The notes: generated by a model not told the origin, from the sequence alone. A stretch of DNA of 42,836 bases from CAZGHS01 sp964525495 (GCA_964525495.1 CAZGHS010000012.1:1-42836); one strand, 5' to 3'; positions 14,297 to 23,221 are shown, counted from the stretch's first letter. A program made the numbers and translations.

Positions 14297-14842
14297 ATGG
14301 CAATCAACTTTAAAGAAAAATTGGTTAAAATCGGGTCATATACCATTCTTAGACTTACTGCGGATGCTTCAGCAGAACTTCCGTCACGAGGAATGACTAT
14401 GGTTAAAGGAACGATCAATGGAGTTCCATTTAAGGCTGTGCTTGAACCTGATGGTAGGTACCTTGGAGAAAGAAAGCCGAGTCACTGGTTTAGCCCTCAC
14501 AAAAAGTTGCTTGCTGATGCTCACGCAGCTGCAGGCGATACTGTGGAAGTTTCACTTGAGCCGAGTAAAGAATGGATTGAACCGGAGATACCGGATGATG
14601 TTAAAAAAGCTTTGAAAACTTCTCCCAAGGCTGAGTCTCTGTGGAACGATATTACCCCGATTGCCCATTGGGATTGGATTCGTTGGGTACGAGCTGTCAA
14701 AACTGAAGAGACGCGACAGAAGCATTTGGAAGTTATGCTGGATAAGCTAAATAAAGGGATGCGCCGACCCTGCTGTTTTAATCGCAGTCTGTGTAGTGAC
14801 CCTGAAGTATCGCATAATTGGGTACTGCGAGATCCAGAATAA
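14297..14842 (+). CDS. YdeI/OmpD-associated-like protein with DUF1905 domain
   Basis: The 181 residues combine an N-terminal DUF1905 beta-barrel (about 5-95, with MTMVKGTINGVPFKAVLEPDG and LEPSKEW) and a C-terminal OmpD-associated (OmdA/YdeI) segment (about 100-180). The end carries RPCCFNRSLCSDPEVSHNWV, close to the family pattern RPxxFNRSxC. Members are linked to resistance to cationic peptides or bacteriocins, but the mechanism is unknown. The gene uses a promoter seven bases before its ATG and has no SD. It converges with the Nudix-like gene at 14848, with only six bases between. Confidence 0.75.
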   Translation: MAINFKEKLVKIGSYTILRLTADASAELPSRGMTMVKGTINGVPFKAVLEPDGRYLGERKPSHWFSPHKKLLADAHAAAGDTVEVSLEPSKEWIEPEIPDDVKKALKTSPKAESLWNDITPIAHWDWIRWVRAVKTEETRQKHLEVMLDKLNKGMRRPCCFNRSLCSDPEVSHNWVLRDPE

Positions 14843-14847
14843 TAATG

Positions 14848-15399
14848 TTATAGGGTTGATCTATACTGTTCCCACACAAAATAACTTGTTTTATCATCCT
14901 GAATTTCTATATAACCTTCTTGTTTGAATTCTTTATCAGACAGAATAGCTTCATAATTGTAGAGTGTTCCATGATTCATAAGTCCCGGATAACTTTTCCC
15001 TTCGACTATTTCTGATGTCATACCATTGTCATTTAGCGTTACCTTAGTTGTGATTCCGAGTTCTTCTCTTAGCGCTCTCAGTGCACCTGAATATGGATCT
15101 TCTTGCGGTTTTAATTTTTCTAAAAGAGAATCTTTTAAGTCTCTTCTTACTACCCTACCATCTTTATATATTTGACGATCTTCTTTAAGTTTGAAATGTT
15201 GATTGTTGTTAAAGTAAAAGACATTCATCACAACAACACTTACTAGCCTAAACAGTTCATTATCCCTCTCCACAAGTTTTGCTTCGCTTGAATTTATTTC
15301 ACTACAGAATTTTTCAAATGGCTTTGAATTTCCAGTGCCCCACGACTCAAACGGAATTTTATATTTTCTAAGTAATTGAATTAAATCTTCTTGAGACAT
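14848..15399 (-). CDS. Nudix-like protein with degenerate Nudix box
   Basis: The 183 residues, from the ATG at 15399 (MSQEDLIQLL), show a Nudix-like fold with a modified box: EDPYSGALRALREELGI. The Glu-x7-Arg spacing and the final EE-x-G are kept. The leading Gly of the box and the first Glu of the REUxEE core (Ala here) are lost. A longer start at 15471 would overlap the divergent DUF1801 gene and lacks support. Metal-dependent hydrolysis may be weakened or the substrate changed. The gene is divergent from the DUF1801 gene, with 33 bases between start codons. Confidence 0.6.
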   Translation of the reverse strand: MSQEDLIQLLRKYKIPFESWGTGNSKPFEKFCSEINSSEAKLVERDNELFRLVSVVVMNVFYFNNNQHFKLKEDRQIYKDGRVVRRDLKDSLLEKLKPQEDPYSGALRALREELGITTKVTLNDNGMTSEIVEGKSYPGLMNHGTLYNYEAILSDKEFKQEGYIEIQDDKTSYFVWEQYRSTL

Positions 15400-15417
15400 G
15401 AAGTGAGTATAACAAAG

Positions 15418-15426
15418 TGCTATAAT
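15418..15426 (+). promoter_or_regulatory. Extended -10 promoter of the DUF1801 gene
   Basis: TGCTATAAT is a perfect extended -10 with TATAAT at 15421-15426. The ATG of the gene is six bases further on, implying a leaderless mRNA. Confidence 0.6.
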
Positions 15427-15432
15427 TGCAGC

Positions 15433-15825
15433 ATGAATTCTCAAACAATAAGTGATTATAATAAGTCCCAACCGACTTCAGATAGAGCAATTTGCGAACT
15501 GTTATGTGAAGAGATTAACTCAGTGTTCGAAGATGCGGAGAGTAAGATTTGGCACGGGCATCCGGTATGGTTTTTGGAAGGTAATCCGATTGTGGGATAT
15601 CACAAATTGAAAGATAGTGTTCAATTGCTTTTTTGGAGCGGCCAATCGTTTGAGGAAGAAGGTTTGAAAGTAGAGGGAACATTTAAAGCTTCCCAAGTGC
15701 GGTATACAGACAAAGACCAAGTTAATATATCTGATTTACATCGTTGGTTAAAAAAATCTAGAGATATTCAGTGGGACTATAAAAATATTGTGAAACGTCG
15801 TGGTCAATTAGAGAGATTGAAGTAA
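15433..15825 (+). CDS. DUF1801 (YdhG-like) protein
   Basis: The 130 residues match the DUF1801 fold: an N-terminal helix (RAICELLCEEINSVFEDAESKI), then HGHPVWFLEGNPIVGYHKLKD and VQLLFWSGQSF, and a helical C-terminus (LHRWLKKSRDIQWDYKNIVK). Family members are small soluble proteins of unknown biochemical role; some are named as iron chaperone-like (frataxin-like fold). The start at 15433 is preferred to 15391 because the -10 box lies between them. The gene ends two bases before the convergent exonuclease-phosphatase family gene. Confidence 0.7.
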   Translation: MNSQTISDYNKSQPTSDRAICELLCEEINSVFEDAESKIWHGHPVWFLEGNPIVGYHKLKDSVQLLFWSGQSFEEEGLKVEGTFKASQVRYTDKDQVNISDLHRWLKKSRDIQWDYKNIVKRRGQLERLK

Positions 15826-15827
15826 CT

Positions 15828-16520
15828 TTATTCAATTTCTAACACCATCGGAAGATGGTCTGAAATTTCATTTTCAATAACTTGGAGTCTTCGGACCTTT
15901 ATACCTGAACTTACATAAATATAGTCTGAGTGAAGCTGGGGTGTGAGTGGATATGCTTCCCAGGCGATTCTGTTTCTTGTTGTACGAATATTATTTGCGC
16001 GAATGAGATTGGTGTAACCTGCATCCTCTAAGTCTAGAATTGTTCGAGAAGAAATGTCTGCATTGAAGTCACCACCAATTATTTTTTCTCCCTGCATATT
16101 TTGAAAAAATTCAATTAACCCTTGTGTTTGCTTTAGACGTTCTGGCGTATCCAGTTTATGTCCTGGTTTGGATCGACCATGGAAATTGCAGATATGTAGC
16201 GGACTACCGTGATGCTCAATTGTTGTGAGTATACCCAGTCCAAGGCTTCGGTCTTCGGGGAATACTATTTGTGTGCTAAGAACTCGCACGCTAGGACGAA
16301 CATAGGTTGCTTGTGCAAAGTCGTCGCCTTCTATGGGTTTGTATGCAACTGTTGCGGTATAGTCTGGGAAAAGTCGTCTGCAGATTTCCTGCATGTTATA
16401 GGCGGTGTCATACACTTCCTGGAGACAAAGGATGTCTGCAGTCTTCGCGTAGGGTGCGAGGAATGCAGTAATAGGTTCGCGTATCTTTCCGTTTAGTGTG
16501 TTTAAGAACAAAATTTCCAT
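15828..16520 (-). CDS. Endonuclease/exonuclease/phosphatase family protein
   Basis: The 230-residue protein spans the EEP fold. Visible metal and catalytic motifs are the N-terminal FLNTLNG, ILCLQEV (metal-binding Glu), NFHGRS, GGDFNAD (catalytic Asp and Asn) and the terminal SDHLPMVLEIE (Asp-His pair). It has no signal peptide and is probably cytosolic. Substrates of the family range from DNA to inositol phosphates and lipids, and nothing here narrows it. TAAAAT lies seven bases before the ATG and no SD is present, so the mRNA is probably leaderless. Confidence 0.8.
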   Translation of the reverse strand: MEILFLNTLNGKIREPITAFLAPYAKTADILCLQEVYDTAYNMQEICRRLFPDYTATVAYKPIEGDDFAQATYVRPSVRVLSTQIVFPEDRSLGLGILTTIEHHGSPLHICNFHGRSKPGHKLDTPERLKQTQGLIEFFQNMQGEKIIGGDFNADISSRTILDLEDAGYTNLIRANNIRTTRNRIAWEAYPLTPQLHSDYIYVSSGIKVRRLQVIENEISDHLPMVLEIE

Positions 16521-16527
16521 GCTTTTG

Positions 16528-16556
16528 ATTTTATCATAGCCTGTTATGATTGTCCC
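16528..16556 (-). promoter_or_regulatory. Promoter of the exonuclease-phosphatase family gene
   Basis: On the minus strand GGGACA (16556-16551) and TAAAAT (16533-16528) are 17 bases apart. The ATG follows the -10 after seven bases, the leaderless pattern seen repeatedly in this window. Confidence 0.45.
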
Positions 16557-16648
16557 TTTTCATACCACGTATTCTGTGTGTGTCAACTTGCGTTGTGCTA
16601 TGGAGTACGGTAAAAGTGAGAGCGTTATTCTTTTTATGAAAGGCAGTC

Positions 16649-18673
16649 ATGAAAAATAATATTTCAATTATTTCATGTATTACCATTTTTGTTCTTTCCC
16701 TCTCCTTTGGGCTTGGGAACTTTGTAGATAGCTATGCCGCTCCTCAGCCAAAGTTGCTGTTTGGAATGGGAACTGAGTCTATTGATGCTATTAATACTCC
16801 ACTTGTCAAAGAGTCGCCTACTAAGATGCTGACTAGCTGGTATAACGGTCCGAATGACCTTAATTGGATGGATGATAGTTGGCATACTAACTTTATTGCT
16901 GACTCGTATGGAAAAGGCTATACACATCATATTATTACCTATAGTAACGATGCAGAGGTGAATTTTAATTCATCAAAAGGGCCTGCTTGTGGCCGTCAGT
17001 ATCCAGTTTCAGCTCAATATGTAACTGACGTCGAAAAGCTTGCATCACTCTATAAAGGGAGTGGTCCTTTGTATATTACGATGATGACTGAATTCCAAGG
17101 ATATACCTGTAATGATAACCAGTGGCAGGGTAACGAGAACTATTTTAACGCGCTGAAAGCTACGTACTTAGAAACAATGCAGCGAGTGCGCCAAGCTAAT
17201 CCAAACGCAAAAGTCTCACTTGGTTGGGGTGGATGGCAGACACGGTTTGACAATGCATCGACTGGCGCAGGTCGATCGCTTTTCCCTTATTTTGATGATG
17301 TTATGAAACAGTCACAGTTCCAAAGCTTTCAGGCTATGCAAAGCGATACAAACGTACAGGATATTAAAGAGATGACTAAACTACTTGGCAAATACGGACC
17401 GGTGATGCTTGCTCACTTTAAACCAGATAACAGCTCACAGAGTACGTTTGAAAACGATATTCGTACTATTTTGACTGATGGGTATTTGCAGGAAGTGACT
17501 GGTAATGGTTTGTTTGCGATGAGTTTTATGGACAAGAATAATATGAGTAATTCTCCATCCATATTCTCGTTTATTAAGGATGCTGTGCACACATTTGGAG
17601 CAAATGCTGCCCCTGGTGTTGGGCAAAGTTCACCAGTAACTCCGACGCCTGTCGTAACTGGCGCGCCAACAGCTGTTCCTACAGCTCAGCCAACTATTGC
17701 TGCTACTCCTTCGCCTACTGTAACGGCAACAAATACCCCAACGATAACTCCAACATCCACCGCTTCGCCTACTAGTTCCCCAACTTCAAGCGCGACAGTA
17801 GCTCCGACAAATACAGCTACTCCGACTGCACAAGGATACACGGGCGAGTATTTTACAAATCGAAATTTAACTGGAAATCCTGCTGTCGTGCGCGATGACA
17901 CGGAGATTAATTTTGCATGGAGCCAAGGAGTTCCGGTTGCGGGAATACCACAAGACAAATTTTCTGTTCGTTGGACTAAACAAGCGCAGTTTGATGCTGG
18001 GACATATACCTTTACGACGCTTTCTGATGATGGTATTCGATTGTATGTAGATAATGAATTGTTAATCGATCAGTGGAACGATCATGGTCCAACGACGTAT
18101 GCAGCTCAAAAAGTTATGACTGCAGGAATGCATATGATAAGGTTTGAATATTATGAAAATACAGTTGGTGCCGTTGCAAAGATGAGTTATCAGAAAACTG
18201 GAACTGCATCTGTTACAGCAGCTCCTTTCGTAACTCCATCACCAACAGCAGGACCTACTCTTGCTCCTGTGACAATTCCTGTTGGTAGCCAGCAAACTAA
18301 AATACGAGTATTTGCTGCAGGTACTCCATCCGAAGGGGTTTACCCTACGTTGCATTTAGTATTGAATGGTGGACGAGTCGCAACGTTTGAAAATATTAAA
18401 GGAAATCCAACTGCGCGGTCGTTCCAAGAGTTTGGATATACAGCTCCGTCACAAGTGAATGGCAGCATCCGACTTGAGTTTTCAAACAATGGTGCAGCAA
18501 ATGGTGAGGATCGAAATGTCTACGTCGACAAAATTATTGTTGGCAATACGACATATGAAACTGAAGATCCATCAGTATACTCTGTTGGATCCTGGAACCA
18601 GTCAGCAGGATGCGGTGGTGGTAATAAACGATCAGAGAAACTCCATTGTAATGGGTATTTTCAATACCGATGA
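16649..18673 (+). CDS. Secreted glycosidase-like protein with PA14 and CBM36/60-type modules
   Basis: The 674 residues begin with a signal peptide (ISCITIFVLSLSFGLGNFVDSYAA). A first domain (about 33-325) looks like a glycoside hydrolase barrel with WYNGPNDLNW, ITMMTEFQGY and SLGWGGWQ; its exact family is not assigned. A long Thr/Pro/Ala linker (about 330-392) joins a PA14 domain (about 395-515, GYTGEYFTNRNLTGNP and LSDDGIRLYVDN). A second Thr/Pro linker leads to a C-terminal module (about 551-674) with GEDRNVYVDKIIVG and WNQSAGCGGG, typical of calcium-dependent xylan-binding CBM36/60. AAAGG lies upstream of the ATG. It probably binds and degrades or remodels polysaccharide outside the cell or on a host. 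Confidence 0.75.
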   Translation: MKNNISIISCITIFVLSLSFGLGNFVDSYAAPQPKLLFGMGTESIDAINTPLVKESPTKMLTSWYNGPNDLNWMDDSWHTNFIADSYGKGYTHHIITYSNDAEVNFNSSKGPACGRQYPVSAQYVTDVEKLASLYKGSGPLYITMMTEFQGYTCNDNQWQGNENYFNALKATYLETMQRVRQANPNAKVSLGWGGWQTRFDNASTGAGRSLFPYFDDVMKQSQFQSFQAMQSDTNVQDIKEMTKLLGKYGPVMLAHFKPDNSSQSTFENDIRTILTDGYLQEVTGNGLFAMSFMDKNNMSNSPSIFSFIKDAVHTFGANAAPGVGQSSPVTPTPVVTGAPTAVPTAQPTIAATPSPTVTATNTPTITPTSTASPTSSPTSSATVAPTNTATPTAQGYTGEYFTNRNLTGNPAVVRDDTEINFAWSQGVPVAGIPQDKFSVRWTKQAQFDAGTYTFTTLSDDGIRLYVDNELLIDQWNDHGPTTYAAQKVMTAGMHMIRFEYYENTVGAVAKMSYQKTGTASVTAAPFVTPSPTAGPTLAPVTIPVGSQQTKIRVFAAGTPSEGVYPTLHLVLNGGRVATFENIKGNPTARSFQEFGYTAPSQVNGSIRLEFSNNGAANGEDRNVYVDKIIVGNTTYETEDPSVYSVGSWNQSAGCGGGNKRSEKLHCNGYFQYR

Positions 18674-18679
18674 TACAAT
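18671..18679 (+). promoter_or_regulatory. Extended -10 promoter of the VOC-domain gene
   Basis: TGATACAAT contains TACAAT (18674-18679) with an upstream TG. It overlaps the stop codon of the previous gene and lies six bases before the ATG at 18686, implying a leaderless mRNA. Confidence 0.5.
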
Positions 18680-18685
18680 AGTCGC

Positions 18686-19594
18686 ATGAGTGATTCTGTG
18701 ATATCTGATATTTTTGATAATGAAACAGCAGCTCTAGAGAAATCTTCTCCCGAAGAAACATCTGGAGCTGTTTTGTATAGTGATGGATTAGAGATGGGTT
18801 GTGTGGAGTTATTTGTAAAAGATGTGGCGGCTGTTTCTCAGTTTTATGTTGCGTGTGGGTTAGCGATTTTGTCCTCATCGGACAATGAAGTGGTGCTGGG
18901 TAGTACTGAACGTGCTGTTGTTCGGTTGATACAAAGTGACCTTCCTGCATTTTCTCGATCTAGCGCGGGTTTGTATCATCTGGCGATAGTTTTTGCGTCA
19001 CGCGGTGAATTGGCAAAAGCTTTGAAACGAGTGTTTGATTTATATCCCCATTTGTATCAAGGAAGTGCGGATCATCTCGTGAGTGAGGCGTTTTATTTTT
19101 CAGATCCAGAAGGCAATGGTGTTGAACTATATCTCGATCGTGATGCGAGTGGTTGGAAGTGGAAAAATGGAATGGTAGTGATGGATTCGTTGTACCTAGA
19201 TGAGAAGGAATATATTGCAAAGTATGAAGGACAGGATGGCTCGGATAAGAAAAAACTCGGCCATATGCATTTACAGATAGGAAATATTGATATTGCTCGT
19301 GAGTTTTATGTTGGAGTACTGGGATTTGTTGTGACTGCAGAGTTTCCAAGCGCGTTGTTTTTGTCTGACGGGAAATATCATCATCATATTGGGATGAACA
19401 CATGGCATAGTGCAGGTGCGGGAGCACGAAAGAAAAGTCTTGGATTGCGACGATTTGAAGTTGTTGTTTCGGATACAGTTGTGTTGGCTCAGATAAGTGA
19501 ACGGTTGAGAAACGCTAAGCTTGCTTGTGTAGAGAATGATTCCTCTATTACTGTCAGCGACCCATGGGAAAATGAATTGGTTTTCCGTATTTGA
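18686..19594 (+). CDS. Two-domain VOC (glyoxalase/ring-cleavage dioxygenase-like) protein
   Basis: The 302 residues contain two vicinal-oxygen-chelate modules: about 28-150 (MGCVELFVKDVAAVSQFYVA, LYHLAIVFAS, FYFSDPEGNGVELYLDRD) and about 190-300 (KKLGHMHLQIGNIDIAREFY, HHHIGMNTW). This matches the CatE/YfiE-like catechol 2,3-dioxygenase group, in which His, His and Glu bind a divalent metal: likely the GHMHL His, a His of the HHH run and a downstream Glu. Substrate is unknown; bleomycin-resistance-like or ring-cleavage roles are possible. There is no SD. Confidence 0.75.
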   Translation: MSDSVISDIFDNETAALEKSSPEETSGAVLYSDGLEMGCVELFVKDVAAVSQFYVACGLAILSSSDNEVVLGSTERAVVRLIQSDLPAFSRSSAGLYHLAIVFASRGELAKALKRVFDLYPHLYQGSADHLVSEAFYFSDPEGNGVELYLDRDASGWKWKNGMVVMDSLYLDEKEYIAKYEGQDGSDKKKLGHMHLQIGNIDIAREFYVGVLGFVVTAEFPSALFLSDGKYHHHIGMNTWHSAGAGARKKSLGLRRFEVVVSDTVVLAQISERLRNAKLACVENDSSITVSDPWENELVFRI

Positions 19595-19619
19595 CAAACG
19601 GGATACTTCGCAGTATAAC
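19591..19619 (+). promoter_or_regulatory. Consensus promoter of the 19631 gene
   Basis: TTGACA (19591-19596), a perfect -35, is 17 bases from TATAAC (19614-19619). The start site would lie near 19626, five bases before the ATG at 19631, too short for an SD. Confidence 0.65.
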
Positions 19620-19630
19620 TGGTATTAAAT

Positions 19631-19840
19631 ATGGGACGACATCACGAAACAAGCCAACCAAATCCTCAGCGCACCGCAGAGTTACAGCCAATTCATCGAG
19701 CTGCAGGTAGACTAATGTATGAGATCCACAAGAATCAAGGTGAGATGCCTACCCCAGAAGCTCGAGCACGAATTCTTCGACCACTTACACTTAAACAGCG
19801 TGAGCAACTTGAACAAGGCGAGGATTACTTTTTAAAGTAA
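19631..19840 (+). CDS. Small hypothetical protein, 69 residues
   Basis: The protein is hydrophilic, with a basic N-terminus (MGRHHETSQPNPQRT), a helix (LQPIHRAAGRLMYEIHKNQ) and a C-terminal TLKQREQLEQGEDYFLK. No family is recognised. A consensus promoter lies directly upstream and the leader is only about five bases. The end overlaps the convergent phosphatase gene by nine bases. Confidence 0.6.
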   Translation: MGRHHETSQPNPQRTAELQPIHRAAGRLMYEIHKNQGEMPTPEARARILRPLTLKQREQLEQGEDYFLK

Positions 19841-20344
19841 TGATCTAAGCCGAGGGAAACCCTGTTCAATTACTGCATCTATTTCTCCAATTATCTCCTC
19901 ATACTTCTCTTTGTCTTTTATAGTTATTGGATCTTGTATATCTTCTTCCTGGCCAATAAGCGAAGTGAATAAATATATTTTCTCTTTGTAGTGCGGAAAC
20001 TGCTGCAATAGCCCACCTTCAGGATCATTCAATACTCTACGATCCATTGCGAGAACGATCTTTGCATTCTCCACATCACTTTCACTTATTGGAGTAGAGA
20101 CATGACTATCAAGATTAATATTATATTTTTTTAGTATAGGTAAAGCTGCAGCATACTCTTCGACATAGCCTGAAAACTGAACAAAGCGAGGCTTTTTTAT
20201 TTTTCCTGAACCTTGAATCCCTCTTGAAGTCGCTTCATATTTCGTGTCTAAATTATATGATTCTAACTTCTTGTTCAAAATATAGGCGGCTGTTGGTGAG
20301 CGTTGTATATTTCCCCAACATACAATTAAAATATTCTCTTTCAT
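19832..20344 (-). CDS. Low-molecular-weight protein tyrosine phosphatase-like
   Basis: The 170 residues open with ILIVCWGNIQRSPTA, the C-x5-R-S phosphate-binding loop of low-molecular-weight tyrosine phosphatases and arsenate reductases. The nucleophilic Cys is followed by Arg seven residues on in the loop. LAMDRRV and the acid-carrying IQDPI are also present. The gene starts one base after the stop of the PEP-utilising gene, with AAGGAGG upstream, so it is the second gene of the operon controlled by the T-box-like leader. It may act on protein phosphotyrosine or a small phosphorylated molecule. Confidence 0.75.
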   Translation of the reverse strand: MKENILIVCWGNIQRSPTAAYILNKKLESYNLDTKYEATSRGIQGSGKIKKPRFVQFSGYVEEYAAALPILKKYNINLDSHVSTPISESDVENAKIVLAMDRRVLNDPEGGLLQQFPHYKEKIYLFTSLIGQEEDIQDPITIKDKEKYEEIIGEIDAVIEQGFPRLRSLL

Positions 20345-20345
20345 A

Positions 20346-22908
20346 TTATGAAGTCCTCCTTACCATTCGATTTGATGGATCGAAAAACACAGGTGTTCCA
20401 GTTTTTAATCTACGTGATCGAATGCCTCCGATTGCACCTCTCCCCAACTCTCTTGCACGCTGCGCGCCGTGGGATACTATTCCTGCGTGCTCGATTATTA
20501 AACCAGAAGCCGCTGCAATGTATGGATCATGCCCTAAATTCATTTGCGATGCTACTACAATTGCATTGACTCCGTCTTCATGTAATCGACGCAACATTGT
20601 CGTAATCTGTTCTGGTTCATCAAATTCATCTAAGTTAACAATCACTCCTTCCAGCGCATCTCCTTTTGCTAAGAAACTGCCTGTCGCTTGTGTAAACTCC
20701 TCCTCATGCCCTGTATCTAAGGCGAGTGATTCGATGTCTGATTCACGTATTACATTTGGAAGTGCTATTTCAGGATAGTACTCAAAGTCTCGTTGTCTAG
20801 CGGCAAGAATATGTCTATATACGTCAGTTTGGTCAGCAAGGTTGTTTAGTTCGTGGGGATATACATGATAAATGTGCCCTTCAGGCAGTTGTAGTTTTTG
20901 TTCTAATACTTCAAGAGCCCTTCTTAATAAGGCATATTCGGCAGTAAAATAATATTTTACTGTTTCACGGAGAGCCATATAGGTTTGTGCTGAAGTTATT
21001 ATTGTATTAAGTTCGTCCCTTTGACTTTCATGCACTTGATTTAATATTTCTTCATGAGTTTGTTCTCTCTCGCTTTTTTGTGCTTGGAAATTTTTTACAT
21101 AATCTGGTTGATTATAAATACCTTCAACATATCTTTGTAACGCTTCATGATCATCGCTTAACCGTTGATGTCTAATTTGCAACATCTCTCCTGTACTATA
21201 ATGCCCAACGAAAGTTCTTCCTAACTCGTAGGCTTCTTCTAGTGTAGCTGCCCCAGCTATTTGGAGATTTGCTATAGTGATCATACTTCCATCTAAACCT
21301 TGGCTTAAGCGCGCAAATATATCGTCATTGTCTGATTGAGAGATAGCAAGTTGTGCTGCTAATTCTTTTTGTAATCTTTGAGAATAATAGAACCCTAAAC
21401 GCGCAGACTTTACGAAGCTTCGACACGACTGCGTTCGCAGATGTTCGAGTACCTTATGACAATAATTAACTAGCTCGATCCCTGTTAGTTCTTCCACATT
21501 TACTTGACTCATCTCGTCCATAAACCGCTGTATTTCTGGAAGCTCAGTTTCAATAAATGTATTTTTATAACTTTTTGAATAAAAATCGAATCGCTCTAAA
21601 AATTCTTGGTACTTTTTATAATATTCCTCTGCTTTATCTCCATACCGTTGAAATAAATCGTCTAACGTTGGATCTTGTAAATATAATCCCATCTCAGGAT
21701 ATATACCTTTTTCCGGATTATTTCCAATAATATCTAAATATTCCTGAACAAGTGTTGTTCTATATTCTTCATGAGTAGCGGGAAATCCGGCGTAATATGT
21801 AGTTGCGTCTCGAGCTATACTTGAGTAAGGCCTGCCACCTATATAATGCATGAGACCTATTGAGTCCGCATTTAACTGGTACCCCATATCAATTCTTCCT
21901 AATTGAATTGCTCCTGGAATTCCATCAGTTCCAGTAAAAATTCCAGCAAATATTCCAATATCCATTTCGGCTGGATTAGGTAACAGCTCAACGAAGTTGG
22001 TATTACTAAATACTGCGGACGTTGTTCCGAGTTCCCGCTTTTCCTGTTTGCTTAGATCTAAAAGTTTAGTTTTGGTCTTTTCTAATACTTCAGCAGCACT
22101 GTTATGTAGAGATACGTGTTCCAAATTCCTTGTTAGCCGTCGCGCTTGTAATATAAATAATTCTCCTTCTACTAAGGCGAATTCTATATCTTGTGCGTTC
22201 CCGTTATATAATTCTTCAATTTGTGAAACCGTTCGAACTATATTTTCAATATCATCACTATTTAGCGGTCTAACTTCGAAGTTAGCTGACTCAGCAACAA
22301 TGGCTGTTTGACTATTAACTAACACAGAACTTCCATGTGTTTCTCCATCTACTATTTTTGATCCAAATCCGTCTACGTATTGAACTAGCACTTGATCGGA
22401 ATTTACAGACGTATATATGACTCCTGCATATTCAGGTTCTATTAGTTTCTGTACGACAAGTCCCATTTTAATATCTACAGGATTAATTCCATGCATTTGA
22501 GCATAGGCTTCAACTTGAGGGGAAGTTGCTTGATCGTATATTTTTTTTATNNNNNNNNNNAGATTCGAATACTCCCGCCATGCTGAGAGTGTCCCCGTCT
22601 TCACAGGTTGCGGAGCTTCTGAGTGCAATTTTTCCTCCGAGAGTAGCCTTTATCTCTTTTATTTGTGCAACTAATTCTGCGAGTAGTGTTTGTTGTTGTT
22701 CGTAGTAACGATCGTAGGCATCTGTAGTTACGGCATACCCTTCTGGAACGTTAAACCCTGCCTGTACTAATACACCTAAGTTCGCAGCTTTTCCGCCTAC
22801 TTTGTCCACGTCTTCTAAGTTTATTTCTGATAAGGGAATGATATAGGAAGGGCGGTCACGATCTGATCTTTCGGATAGATATTGTATGTGGTGTTCTTGT
22901 ATTCTCAT
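20346..22908 (-). CDS. PEP/pyruvate-binding and PEP-utilising enzyme (Rph- or PEP synthase-like), interrupted by an assembly gap
   Basis: The start at 22908 follows GGAGG. The N-terminal part (VGGKAANLGVLVQAG, IALRSSATCEDG, MAGVFES) is the ATP-grasp nucleotide-binding domain. After 10 N the frame resumes one phase away with IKKIYDQ and VVQKLIEPEYAGVIYT, so the frame break is caused by the gap, and probably more than ten bases are missing. A long helical middle and a C-terminal phosphohistidine domain (HAGIVSHGAQRARELGRGAI, catalytic His in SHG) follow. There is no PEP/pyruvate barrel at the end, so the layout and size of roughly 870 residues resemble rifampicin phosphotransferase more than PEP synthase. 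Substrate unknown. A T-box-like leader precedes it. Confidence 0.75.
22551..22560. other. Assembly gap (10 N)
   Basis: Ten undetermined bases lie within the PEP-utilising gene, between MAGVFES and IKKIYDQ. In relatives about 10 to 15 residues separate these motifs, so the true gap is probably 30 to 45 bases. Confidence 0.98.
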
Positions 22909-22926
22909 AGTGAAGCCTCCTTTAAC

Positions 22927-23186
22927 AATAAAAGTCCTTGCAAACACACATAACAAAGTTCATTTGCTATATATATTTACAAGGACCTTCAAGAAAAGGC
23001 GATGCCACCTTGCTTTATTTTCCTGTTACCAGAAAAATCTTTGTAACCGTCTCTGTGTCTTATATAAAGTGACAACGGCTTGAAAGAAGATTACGGCTTT
23101 CTTCCGGAGAACGCTACTTTCTAACTAGTTAGATGATTCACGTTTCAGCTCGATGGGCCCATTCTCCCATCTCAGGCGCTTTTCTA
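22927..23186 (-). ncRNA. T-box riboswitch (tRNA-sensing leader with terminator)
   Basis: On the minus strand the leader contains AAGGTGGCATCGCC (23011-22998), matching the T-box core AGGGTGGNACCGC with the UGGN bulge as UGGC. Antiterminator arm CAAGG pairs with CCTTG just downstream. The alternative terminator pairs GTCCTTGTAAA (22986-22976) with TTTGCAAGGAC (22944-22934), one mismatch, then TTTTATT. Upstream, GGAGAATG pairs with CGTTCTCC as a candidate stem I base with a GCTGAAA-type distal segment. UGGC predicts a tRNA with discriminator G (for example Ser, Asn, Asp, Gln, Trp). I could not fix the specifier codon. T-boxes read uncharged tRNA and usually control aminoacyl-tRNA supply genes. 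Confidence 0.7.
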
Positions 23187-23192
23187 TTGGCA

Positions 23193-23221
23193 ATAATACC
23201 AAAGTATATTAGAAAAGTAAA
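23193..23221 (-). promoter_or_regulatory. Promoter of the T-box leader
   Basis: On the minus strand TTTACT (23221-23216) and TATTAT (23198-23193) are 17 bases apart, predicting a start near 23186 and a leader of about 278 bases. Confidence 0.6.

Noticed and set aside
18534..19597. Several minus-strand ORFs opposite the CBM and VOC genes
   Set aside because: They are shadows of well-supported plus-strand genes with clear domain motifs and have odd composition.
22510..22956. Two separate genes for the PEP-utilising enzyme, or a frameshift mutation
   Set aside because: The frame change coincides exactly with the 10 N placeholder and both parts are consecutive pieces of one domain, so it is an assembly gap.
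23161..23186. TPP riboswitch in the leader, suggested by CTGAGATGG
   Set aside because: The other conserved thi-box parts are absent, while the T-box core, antiterminator and terminator are all present downstream.
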